Origin: Lentzea xinjiangensis
GTDB taxonomy: Bacteria > Actinomycetota > Actinomycetes > Mycobacteriales > Pseudonocardiaceae
Direction of reading: 5' to 3'
Assembly (NCBI RefSeq): GCF_900110955.1
Contig: NZ_FOFR01000027.1
Span: 1 to 64,000 of the forward strand
Length of the DNA stretch: 64,000 nt
Every line of letters starts with the position of its first letter. Positions within the stretch are counted from its first letter, which is position 1. Positions 50,231 to 57,982 of this stretch are shown piece by piece. Position numbers and translations under genes: made by a program. Below the pieces are notes generated by a model. That model saw nothing but the letters and a program-made list of their open reading frames with translations, did not search any database and was not told the origin of the DNA.

Positions 50231-51171
50231 CGCTCGTCGCCGAACGGCCGGTGCGGACCCCCGCGCCGGCCACCCCGAAGCGCCGCAGGCGCCCGGTGCT
50301 GCCGTACCTGCTGATCGCGCCCACCCTGCTCGCCACCGCGTACCTGCTGCTGTACCCGCTGGTGCGCAACGTGATCATCTCACTGCAGGAGTTCGGGCTG
50401 CCGCAGCTCGTGCGCGGGGACGCGAAGTTCGTCGGGCTCGCCAACTACGCGCGGGTGCTGTCGGACCCCGAGTTCTGGGCCGTGGTGCGCAGGACGCTGT
50501 GGTTCACCGCGATCAACGTCGTGCTCATCATGGTGCTGTCCACCCTGGTCGCGCTGCTGCTGGTCCGGCTGGGCAGGTGGCTGCGGCTGCTCGTGATGGG
50601 CGGCCTCGTGCTCACCTGGGCGACGCCGGTCATCGCGGCCACGACGGTGTTCCAGTGGCTCTTCCAGTCCCGGCTCGGCGTCGTCAACTGGGCGCTGGTC
50701 GCGCTGGGCTTCGAGGAGTACCGCGACTACACCTGGTTCGCCGACGGCGAGGCGACGTTCGGCATCCTCGTGGCGCTGATCGTGTGGCAGTCGATCCCGT
50801 TCGCGGCGATGTCGCTGTACGCGGCCATGATCACCATTCCGCAGGAGCTCTACGAGGCCGCGCGGATGGACGGCGCCGGGGCGTGGCGGGTGTTCTCGAC
50901 CATCACCTTCCCCATGCTGCGGGCCATGTTCGGGCTGATCACCTGTCTTGAGGTGATCTGGGTCGTCAAGGCGTTCGTGCAGATCTGGGTGATCAGCCAG
51001 GGCGGTCCGGGGCAGGCCACGACGACGCTGCCGGTCTACGCCTTCCAGGTGGCGCAGTCGTTGCAGCGCTACGACCTGGGCGCGGCCGTGTCGATGCTCA
51101 TGGTGGTGCTGCTGGTGCTCGCGCTGCTGGCGTACTTCCGCCAGCTCTACCGGCAGGAGCGGGAAGCATGA
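50227..51171 (+). CDS. dasB: sugar ABC transporter permease, DasB-like
   Basis: Protein of 314 residues: a short cytoplasmic basic N-terminus (PKRRRRPVLPYLLIAPTLLA) and six helices; the EAA loop is YEAARMDGAGAWRVFSTITF. Overlaps dasA-like stop (ATGA). It works with the next gene as the pore; no ATPase gene is in the cluster. Confidence 0.88.
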   Translation: MTLVAERPVRTPAPATPKRRRRPVLPYLLIAPTLLATAYLLLYPLVRNVIISLQEFGLPQLVRGDAKFVGLANYARVLSDPEFWAVVRRTLWFTAINVVLIMVLSTLVALLLVRLGRWLRLLVMGGLVLTWATPVIAATTVFQWLFQSRLGVVNWALVALGFEEYRDYTWFADGEATFGILVALIVWQSIPFAAMSLYAAMITIPQELYEAARMDGAGAWRVFSTITFPMLRAMFGLITCLEVIWVVKAFVQIWVISQGGPGQATTTLPVYAFQVAQSLQRYDLGAAVSMLMVVLLVLALLAYFRQLYRQEREA

Positions 51172-51989
51172 TCGGCCGGATCTCGCGGACTACGGCGGCG
51201 CTCGTCGTCTTCGCCGTCTCGGTCTTCCCCGTGTACTGGATGGTGCTCACCGCCTTCAAGCCCACCAAGGACATCCAGAGCGCGACACCGACGTTCCTGC
51301 CGCTGCCGATCACGTTCGAGCACTTCGGCACGGCCATTGCCGCGAAGGGGTTCTTCTCGTTCTGGCGCAACAGCCTCCTGGTCGCCGGCGGGGCGGTGCT
51401 GCTGTCGTTGCTCGTCGCGCTGCTGGCGGCGTACGCGGTCGCCCGGTTGCAGTGGAAGGGACGCAGGGGATTCATCCTCATGGTGTTCGTCGCGCAGATG
51501 ACGCCGTGGGAGGCGTTGCTCATCCCGATCTACGTGATCGCCAGGGACACCGGCATGCTCGACACCCTCTGGATGCTCACGCTGGTCTACTTCATGATCA
51601 CGCTGCCGTTCACCGTCGTGACGCTGCGCGGGTTCCTCGCCGCGATCCCGGTCGACCTGGAGGAGGCCGCGCAGGTCGACGGCTGCTCCCGCGCGCAGGC
51701 GTTCCGGCGCGTGGTGTTCCCGCTGCTCGCGCCGGGGTTGCTGGCGACCTCGCTGTTCGGCTTCATCACCGCGTGGAACGAGTTCGCCTTCGCCAACGTG
51801 CTGATCATCAAGGACCAGGACGACCGCACGCTGCCGGTCTGGCTGTCGTCGTTCAACAACACCTTCGGCACCGACTGGGGGGCCACGATGGCGGCCTCGA
51901 CGCTGTTCATGCTGCCGGTGCTGCTGATCTTCATCGTGTTGCAGGGCCGGGTGACCACCGGCATCGTCGGAGGGGCGGTGAAGGGGTGA
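51168..51989 (+). CDS. dasC: sugar ABC transporter permease, DasC-like
   Basis: Protein of 273 residues with six helices and EAA loop EEAAQVDGCSRAQAFRRVVF. Four-base overlap (ATGA) with the preceding permease gene, and GTGA overlap with the glycosidase gene that follows, showing tight coupling of import and hydrolysis. Confidence 0.88.
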   Translation: MIGRISRTTAALVVFAVSVFPVYWMVLTAFKPTKDIQSATPTFLPLPITFEHFGTAIAAKGFFSFWRNSLLVAGGAVLLSLLVALLAAYAVARLQWKGRRGFILMVFVAQMTPWEALLIPIYVIARDTGMLDTLWMLTLVYFMITLPFTVVTLRGFLAAIPVDLEEAAQVDGCSRAQAFRRVVFPLLAPGLLATSLFGFITAWNEFAFANVLIIKDQDDRTLPVWLSSFNNTFGTDWGATMAASTLFMLPVLLIFIVLQGRVTTGIVGGAVKG

Positions 51990-53389
51990 TCGTTCCACTG
52001 CCGACGAGGATGGTGCGGCGCAGCAGGGGCTTCACGCTGGACGGCGGCACGAGCGTGCGGGCCACGCCCGGCGCGGAGCCCGCGGCGAGGCTGCTGCGGG
52101 CCCTGCTGCGGCCCGCCACCGGCCTGCCGCTGCCGATCGCCGGCCACGGCCAGATCGTCACCGCCCTGGACGCCAAGCTCGTCGGGCTCGGCGCGGAGGG
52201 CTACGCGCTCACCGTCAACGAGCACGGCGTCCTGCTGCGCGCCGGCACCGCGAACGGCCTGGCGCACGGCGTGCAGACCATCCGCCAGCTCCTGCCGGCC
52301 GAGGCGCTGCGGCCGAGCCGGGTGTCCGGAGTGGACTGGACCTTGCCCGGCGCGGACATCCGCGACGTGCCCAGGCTGCCGTGGCGCGGGTTCATGCTCG
52401 ACGTCGCGCGCCACTTCCAGCCGGTGCCCGTGGTGCGCAGGGTCATCGACCTCATGGCCCTGCACAAGCTCAACGTCCTGCACCTGCACCTGACCGACGA
52501 CCAGGGCTGGCGCATGCCGGTGCCGAGCCACCCGCTGCTCACCTCCGTCGGCGGCTGGCGCAGCGAGACCAACGGCGACGGCGAGCCGCACGGCGGCACC
52601 TACACCCGCGCCGAGCTGGAGGGCCTGGTCGCCCACGCGGCCGAGCGCGGCATCCGGATCATGCCGGAGATCGAGATGCCCGGCCACGCCCGCGCGGCGC
52701 TCGCCGCCTACCCGGATCTGGGCGTCGTGCGGGAGCCGTTGCCGGTGTGGACCCGGTGGGGCATCAGCGACTCGGCGTTCGGGCTGCACGCGCTCGGCTT
52801 CGTCCGCGAGGTGCTGGCCGAGGTGCTGGAGGTGTTCCCCGGCTCGCACGTGCACCTCGGCGGCGACGAGTGCCTGCTGCCGGAGGACGTGCACGGCGAG
52901 TTCCTCCGCCGGGCCGCGGAGTACGTGCTGGACCGGGGCCGGATCCCCGTGGCGTGGGAACCGACGGGCGACACGCGCTCCGTCGTGATGCCGTGGAAGG
53001 ACGAGACCCAGGCCGCCAAGGCGCTCGCGCTGGGCCAGGACGTCGTGATGGCCCCGCACACCTCCACCTACCTCGACTACCCCCGGTCCGACGACGGCGC
53101 AGAACCACCCGGCCAGCCCGGGTTCGTCGTGACCAGCCGCGACGTCTACCACGTGCCACTGCCCGACGGAGTGCTCGGTGCCCAGTGCCAGCTGTGGACC
53201 GAGCACGTCCGCACCAGGGAACACCTGGAGTACCTCGCGTTCCCGCGACTTGCCGCGCTGGCCGACACCCTCTGGTCCCAGCGCCCCGAGTGGGAGGGCT
53301 TCGCAACCCGGATGCGCCACCACTCGACAAGGCTCGCCGAACTGTCCGTCCCTGCCGAAGTGAGGAGAGAACCTTGCGAGCACTCCTAG
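51986..53389 (+). CDS. dasD: GH20 beta-N-acetylhexosaminidase, cytosolic
   Basis: Protein of 467 residues. N-terminal beta-rich domain up to about 115, then a TIM barrel (RGFMLDVARHFQPVPVVRRV, LNVLHLHLTDDQGWRMP, GIRIMPEIEMPGHARAAL). Catalytic Asp294-Glu295 in HLGGDECLLP are the GH20 pair. No signal peptide, so it hydrolyses imported GlcNAc oligomers in the cytosol. GTG overlaps the permease stop (GTGA). The symbol follows Streptomyces dasD by analogy. Confidence 0.88.
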   Translation: MIVPLPTRMVRRSRGFTLDGGTSVRATPGAEPAARLLRALLRPATGLPLPIAGHGQIVTALDAKLVGLGAEGYALTVNEHGVLLRAGTANGLAHGVQTIRQLLPAEALRPSRVSGVDWTLPGADIRDVPRLPWRGFMLDVARHFQPVPVVRRVIDLMALHKLNVLHLHLTDDQGWRMPVPSHPLLTSVGGWRSETNGDGEPHGGTYTRAELEGLVAHAAERGIRIMPEIEMPGHARAALAAYPDLGVVREPLPVWTRWGISDSAFGLHALGFVREVLAEVLEVFPGSHVHLGGDECLLPEDVHGEFLRRAAEYVLDRGRIPVAWEPTGDTRSVVMPWKDETQAAKALALGQDVVMAPHTSTYLDYPRSDDGAEPPGQPGFVVTSRDVYHVPLPDGVLGAQCQLWTEHVRTREHLEYLAFPRLAALADTLWSQRPEWEGFATRMRHHSTRLAELSVPAEVRREPCEHS

Positions 53390-54741
53390 CCGCCTCCTGC
53401 GCGGCCGTGGCCGTCGCCGCACTGGTGGTCGCGCCGAACGCCTTCGCCGCCGACGCGATCACCGCCCAGTACCGGACCAGCGCGTCCGGTGCCACCGCCG
53501 ACCAGGTCGAGCCCTGGCTCAAGCTGGTCAACTCCGGCACCACGAGCGTGCCGCTGTCCGAGATCAAGGTCCGCTACTACTTCAGGAGCGAAGCCCCGGA
53601 CGTGGGCTACCGCTTCGCCTGCTCGTGGGCGGTGCGCGGCTGCGGCAACGTCACCGGCCAGTTCGGCACCCTGACCGGCGGCCCTGCCGACCGCTACCTG
53701 GAGGTCGGCTTCACCTCCGGCGCGGGCACGCTGAACCCCGGCGCCGACTCGGGCGACCTGCAACTGCGGTTCCACCGCACGAACTGGGGCCCCATCACGC
53801 AGACCGACGACTACTCGTTCCGCGGCGAGAGCACGTACTCGGCGTGGAACCGCGTGGCCGTCTACCGCGGCGGCACCCTGCTGTGGGGAACGCCGCCCGG
53901 CGGCACCGCGCCGACCACGACGACCACCACGTCGGCGCCGCCGAACCCCAACGGCCCCAAGATGTTCGACGACTTCAGCTACACGAGTTCGAGCGACTCC
54001 CGCATCGGCCAGCGCGGCTGGACCGTCCGCTCGGGCGCCGGCGGCCCCGGTGTGCCGGGCGCGGAGTGGGACCCGTCGCGGGTGACGTTCCCGACCGTCG
54101 ACGGCCAGAAGGTCATGCGCCTCGACTCGTGGAACAACGGTTCCGCCGCGCGCCAGACGGAGATGTTCCACCAGCGGAAGTTCTTCGAGGGCACCTACGC
54201 GTCGAGGGTGAAGTTCAGCGACGCGCCGGTGTTCGGCCCGGACGGCGACCACGTCGTGCAGACGTTCTTCACCATCACCCCGCTCAACGCGCCGATGGAG
54301 CCGAACTACGGCGAGATCGACTTCGAGTACCTGCCCAACGGCGGCTGGGGCGAGCCGGCCAACGTCATGTACGAGACCACCTGGGAGACCTACCAGAACG
54401 AGCCGTGGGTCGCCGACAACATCCACAACCTGCAGCGCCAGAGCTACTCCGGCTGGCACGACCTGGTCTTCACGGTCAGCGGCGGGCGAGTGAAGTACTA
54501 CATCGACGGCAACCTGGTCGCCGACCACGGCGACAAGTACTACCCCGAGACGCCGATGTCGATCAACTTCAACCTGTGGTTCATCTCCGGCGGGCTGCAG
54601 GGCAGCTCGGCTGAGCGGGCCTACCAGCAGGAGGTCGACTACGTGTACTTCGCCAAGGACCAGGTGCTGAGCCCGGCCCAGGTGAGGACGGCGGTGCAGG
54701 ACTACCGCAACGCGGGCGTCGCGCACGTCGACAACGTCTGA
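53374..54741 (+). CDS. secreted CBM3-GH16 glycoside hydrolase
   Basis: Protein of 455 residues. Signal peptide of about 27 residues (ending APNAFA). Residues about 30-175 form a CBM3 cellulose/chitin-binding domain (ITAQYRTSASGATADQVEPW, CGNVTGQFGTLTGGPADRYL). A Thr/Pro linker (TAPTTTTTTSAPPNPNGP) leads to a beta-sandwich, about 200-445, with the GH16 catalytic motif E314-I-D-F-E318 in NYGEIDFEYLPNGG. TTG start with AGGAG six bases upstream, 16 bases inside the GH20 gene. It may open the polymer whose fragments the operon imports. Substrate not decided. Confidence 0.82.
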   Translation: MRALLAASCAAVAVAALVVAPNAFAADAITAQYRTSASGATADQVEPWLKLVNSGTTSVPLSEIKVRYYFRSEAPDVGYRFACSWAVRGCGNVTGQFGTLTGGPADRYLEVGFTSGAGTLNPGADSGDLQLRFHRTNWGPITQTDDYSFRGESTYSAWNRVAVYRGGTLLWGTPPGGTAPTTTTTTSAPPNPNGPKMFDDFSYTSSSDSRIGQRGWTVRSGAGGPGVPGAEWDPSRVTFPTVDGQKVMRLDSWNNGSAARQTEMFHQRKFFEGTYASRVKFSDAPVFGPDGDHVVQTFFTITPLNAPMEPNYGEIDFEYLPNGGWGEPANVMYETTWETYQNEPWVADNIHNLQRQSYSGWHDLVFTVSGGRVKYYIDGNLVADHGDKYYPETPMSINFNLWFISGGLQGSSAERAYQQEVDYVYFAKDQVLSPAQVRTAVQDYRNAGVAHVDNV

Positions 54742-54746
54742 TCGTG

Positions 54747-54777
54747 CCGCCCTGGGCCCCGCGTGGGCCCAGGGCGG
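54747..54777. terminator. hairpin terminator of das-like operon
   Basis: CCGCCCTGGGCCC / GGGCCCAGGGCGG, perfect 13-bp stem with a five-base loop, six bases after the GH16 gene. No T run. Confidence 0.8.
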
Positions 54778-55155
54778 TCATCGCGGTTCAGCGGACGCAC
54801 GCGGCGTGAGCGGGAAAGCGCCGTAGAACCCCGGTCCGTTCGCGCGCATCGCATTCATGCCGCGGGCGGGCGCTCGCGCACCGGGCGGACCAGTCCGACC
54901 GAGGGCAGCGCTTCGACGTTCGCAAGAGGATGACCGGACGGCCGGTGGAGCTTGCCGGTGCCCCCTGATCGCACACCGGGGCCGCAAGCCGGTAGTGGTT
55001 GCGAGATACCGGTTCATCACGGTGTTGCCGGTTCGGGTCCTGGTGCGGGATCGGGGCGATCGTGTAGGTGAAGTGTGGAGGTTGTCGCTGTCATCGCGGA
55101 TCCGATGCCGCCAAAGTGACGCGGGTCGGAAAGGCGACCAACGGAGGGGACAGCG
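54778..55155. other. intergenic region, 378 bp, no gene seen
   Basis: No convincing coding frame. It presumably holds the promoter of the small secreted protein. I found no matching operator. Confidence 0.35.
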
Positions 55156-55662
55156 ATGTCTTTCAAGAGACGAGCCATGCGGAGCGGAGCGACGGCCGCC
55201 GGGATCGCCCTGGCGCTGGCGCTGGTCACGCCGGCCGTGGCGGAGACGAACGGCGGTGTCCGGTTCGATGGTGGGCGGGCTTCCGCGGCACCGGTATCGC
55301 CCGTGGGGATCACCGCGACCATCATCAACCGGGAGCCGGTGCCCGCCAACGGCAGGGTCAACTGCTTCAACTACTGGGGGACGTTCAAGGCCGGCACGTA
55401 CGTCATCGTCGTCGACTGGGCGACCAGCGCCAACCACGAGTGCTTCGGCATCGCGCCCGACCGCACGATCTGGCACGCCTGGCCCGGTTCAGGCGGCTGG
55501 AGGGTCATGCCCGGCAATGGCCGCGCCGACTTCGTCGACACCGTCGGGGAAGACAGCACAACCGGGCGGCGCCAGGTCTCGGTCTGGGTCGTCAACTCCG
55601 GGTACTGGTGCCAGGACTACTGGCCCACCAAGTGGACTGCCTCGTGGTACCGCTGCGCTTGA
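55156..55662 (+). CDS. small secreted protein with a tectonin-like motif
   Basis: Protein of 168 residues. Signal peptide MSFKRRAMRSGATAAGIALA to about residue 29. The mature part is Trp-rich with four Cys, two paired in the end (WCQDYWPTKWTASWYRC), and has one repeat-like segment WHAWPGSGGWRVMPGNGRAD, reminiscent of tectonin/tachylectin blades. A carbohydrate-binding or antimicrobial role is possible but unproven. The ATG has GGAGGGG eight bases upstream. It stands apart from neighbours, flanked by gene-poor DNA. Confidence 0.65.
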   Translation: MSFKRRAMRSGATAAGIALALALVTPAVAETNGGVRFDGGRASAAPVSPVGITATIINREPVPANGRVNCFNYWGTFKAGTYVIVVDWATSANHECFGIAPDRTIWHAWPGSGGWRVMPGNGRADFVDTVGEDSTTGRRQVSVWVVNSGYWCQDYWPTKWTASWYRCA

Positions 55663-56428
55663 GAGGTTGACGGATCGAGCCGTTGCCGTGGGGGCCGGTC
55701 CCGTGCCCCCGCGGCCGGCTGGTCCCGTCGCGGCGTGACACCACCGGATCCGCCAGTTGATCCGGGCCTTCGCACGTGTTGTCCGGACCTGCCCGCCGGG
55801 CCGCAGGGCGGCCGCGATCCGGGGCGCCCACGGCAAGATCGGGGTGTTGTTCCGCGCACGTCGTTACCCGAGCCGGTGGTAGGCGAGCGGTTCCGGAAAG
55901 CAGCTCGGCCGTGAACGCGCAGCGCCGTATCGGGATGTGGGCTGATCAGCAGGACCGTCGGGACGCGGCGTGCGGATGATGTCGCGCTCTCGCACCTGCG
56001 CTCGTCGGATGCGTTTCCGGGACCACCTCCACGCCGGCTTCACCGCCGACTGGGAGACCGCCTGCACGCAACCCGAAGCGCGAAGTGCGCTCCCTCTGGC
56101 TGTGTCGTGTCCGGCCGGAAGAGGACAGCGGTAGCTCTGCCGGCCCCTTCAGACATACTCTCGCCGTGGTGCTCGTGCCCGTCGTGTCCGCGCCAACGCA
56201 CGGCCGAGGCGCTCACGGCGTAGACCTCCTGATCCGCTCGGGGACGAGGTGTCGTGCTCCTCCGGCCGGACCGCGATGTCGACCGTGCTCAGCACCGACG
56301 TGAAAGGCGGCCGTACCCGTTCCACCTCTGGTGCCTGCGGCGACTGCAGCCTGACCGGTGATCTCCGATCGGCCAACGGCAGAGGGGGAGCAATTGCTGG
56401 GCTTCGTCGACACTCGCGCCCGTGCCTG
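55663..56428. other. gene-poor region, 766 bp, no supported gene
   Basis: Open frames here are short and lack ribosome sites and family motifs. One stretch near 55800-55890 reads AHGKIGVLFRARRYPSRW then stop, faintly like the C-terminal part of crotonyl-CoA reductase, but too short to claim. The region probably contains decayed sequence. Confidence 0.4.
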
Positions 56429-56932
56429 GTGGGCACCGTGGTAGGCCTGGTCCCATACCTGCTGGTACTGGTCCTTGTCCTCGTTTTGGGCGTCTGCTAC
56501 TGGCGGTGGCGGCCGGAGCCACCCGACCCGGCGGTGCTGGCCCGCATCGCGGAAACGCAGGCGCTGTTCCGCGAGGGAAGCAGACTCCTCAAGGAGGACG
56601 GCAACTGGTCGGACCGGCATCGGGCTCGCGACATCTTCAGCAAGCTGCGCCGTGTCGACCTCGGCACCTATCTCGCCGCGCTGTCCGCCATCGTCCGGGA
56701 GCCGGCGCTGGACCACGGGGCGGTGGTGGTGGCGCTGAAGGTGGGCAGGCCCGGCTCCGAGGACGTCATGCTGGAGGCCCTGCGCCGCAACCGGCAGATC
56801 TGGCTGACGGAGCACTATCTCAACTCCGGATCACCCGACCTGTACCACGGCGCCGTCAAATGGGTAGCGCGGCGCAATTGCAGAATGTCCACACGACCGG
56901 GCGGGCTGGGCTCGGCGTGGGGGCAGTTCTGA
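56429..56932 (+). CDS. hypothetical protein with one N-terminal membrane helix, probably truncated
   Basis: Protein of about 167 residues. The N-terminus has a hydrophobic run (VGLVPYLLVLVLVLVLGVCY), then a helical soluble part (VLARIAETQALFREGSRLLK, IFSKLRRVDLGTYLAALSAI, HGAVVVALKVGRPGSEDVML). I do not recognise the family. Start is uncertain (GTG 56429 is one of several). The same frame resumes coding-like sequence after the TGA, and the next part is in another frame, so the gene looks broken. Confidence 0.45.
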   Translation: MGTVVGLVPYLLVLVLVLVLGVCYWRWRPEPPDPAVLARIAETQALFREGSRLLKEDGNWSDRHRARDIFSKLRRVDLGTYLAALSAIVREPALDHGAVVVALKVGRPGSEDVMLEALRRNRQIWLTEHYLNSGSPDLYHGAVKWVARRNCRMSTRPGGLGSAWGQF

Positions 56933-57255
56933 GCCGTCACCGCGCGGGAAGACAGGGTGCTCGTGGGTGCGCGGACCGGTGCGGCGTCCGAGGACCTCGT
57001 CGGGCGGTGGGCCGGCGTCCCGCCGCCCGCATCCCGGCCGAGAAGGCCGTCGAGGCGCAGGACGACCCGATCCGCGTGCCCCACCGGGGCGAGTGGCACG
57101 CGGAGCTCGCGGATCTTCTCCGCGAGAAGAGCAGGCCGAACCGGATTCATGCGGAACCGGACACGTGGCGGACCGCATCCGATCTCCTCAGCCCCTCCGG
57201 CCGGGGGCGACTGGCCCGTGCGGTGCCGACGCTGCGTCGGGAGCGGCTCACTTGA
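56933..57255 (+). pseudogene. downstream remnant of the preceding gene, stop plus frameshift
   Basis: After the stop at 56932 the same frame reads AVTAREDRVLVGARTGAASE (to about 57020), then coding character moves to another frame: AEKAVEAQDDPIRVPHRGEW, HAELADLLREKSRPNRIHAE, ending RAVPTLRRERLT at 57255, eight bases inside the kstR gene end. A single ancestral gene with a nonsense change and a frameshift would explain this. Sequencing error is the alternative. Confidence 0.4.
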
Positions 57256-57856
57256 GCAGCAGGCGCACCGTCAGTTCGAGCCGGTTCGCGACGTCGGTGG
57301 CCGTCGCCCGCCGGGTGACCCACGCGACCAGGTTCGAGAGCCACACGTCGCCGATCACGCGGGCGATGGCCTTCTGCTCGTCGGTCGGCGGCTCGTCGCT
57401 CATCGCCTTCGTGAACATGCTCTCCATCAGCCAGGCGACCCGGTCGACCTCGGCGCCCGCGGAGGCGTCGGCGAAGGTGAACGCACGCGTCATCGCCTCG
57501 GTGAGGTGCGGGTTGCGCTGCAGGCCGCGGGTGATGCGGCCGAGGACGAACAGCACGCGCTCGTAGGCGCTGTCGCCGGGGACCGTGGTGCGGTCCATCT
57601 TCTCCTGGGCGCGCTCCAGCTCCACCGCGAGGCTCGACACGAGCAGGTGGACCTTCGACGGGAAGTAGCGGTACAACGTGCCCAGCGCGACGTCGGCCCT
57701 GTCCGCGACGGCGCGCATCTGCACGGCGTCGAACCCGCCCTTGGACGCCAGCGCGATGGTCGCGTCGACGATCCTCTTGCGCCGCTCGCGCTGGGCGGCG
57801 GAGCTGAGCTCCTCGCCCGCCATGAGGGCGTCCGTGCGCGACTTCGAAGGTGACAC
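57248..57856 (-). CDS. kstR: TetR-family regulator KstR (cholesterol catabolism)
   Basis: Protein of 202 residues. It closely follows KstR of mycobacteria: AQRERRKRIVDATIALASKG, VQMRAVADRADVALGTLYRY and FPSKVHLLVSSL form the DNA-binding domain; RNPHLTEAMTRAFTFADASA and VIGDVWLSNLVAWVTRRATA follow. KstR represses steroid-degradation genes and is released by cholestenoyl-CoA-type ligands. GTG 57856 is chosen because AGGAGG is nine bases upstream; an internal ATG lies 11 codons later. A KstR box (57871-57884) lies just before it, so it is probably autoregulated. Divergent from fadE34, as in Mycobacterium. Confidence 0.9.
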   Translation of the reverse strand: MSPSKSRTDALMAGEELSSAAQRERRKRIVDATIALASKGGFDAVQMRAVADRADVALGTLYRYFPSKVHLLVSSLAVELERAQEKMDRTTVPGDSAYERVLFVLGRITRGLQRNPHLTEAMTRAFTFADASAGAEVDRVAWLMESMFTKAMSDEPPTDEQKAIARVIGDVWLSNLVAWVTRRATATDVANRLELTVRLLLK

Positions 57857-57870
57857 GGAGATGATCCTCC

Positions 57871-57884
57871 TGAAACGTGTTGCA
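57871..57884. promoter_or_regulatory. KstR box 1
   Basis: TGAAACGTGTTGCA fits the KstR consensus TnnAACnnGTTnnA exactly. It lies 15 bases before the kstR start, just upstream of its SD, at the place for autoregulation. Confidence 0.75.
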
Positions 57885-57938
57885 GCAGCTTTCCCATAGT
57901 ACTCGATCGGTTTCTCGGGCATGATCTGTTGCCGGAAA

Positions 57939-57952
57939 TAGAACACGTTCTA
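57939..57952. promoter_or_regulatory. KstR box 2
   Basis: TAGAACACGTTCTA is a nearly perfect palindrome and matches TnnAACnnGTTnnA; flanking A/T extend it to 16 bases. About 31 bases before the fadE34 GTG, where it would control the rightward operon. Confidence 0.85.
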
Positions 57953-57982
57953 TAAACTTCTTCATGTACTGGAGGAGGCAGC

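Noticed and set aside
51587-53422. Minus-strand open frame of about 611 codons opposite the permease and GH20 genes
   Set aside because: Antisense to a gene with clear catalytic residues; no domain of its own.
55800-55895. Possible crotonyl-CoA reductase remnant (AHGKIGVLFRAR)
   Set aside because: Only about a dozen residues are similar and the stretch is followed by a stop; chance is as likely as ancestry.
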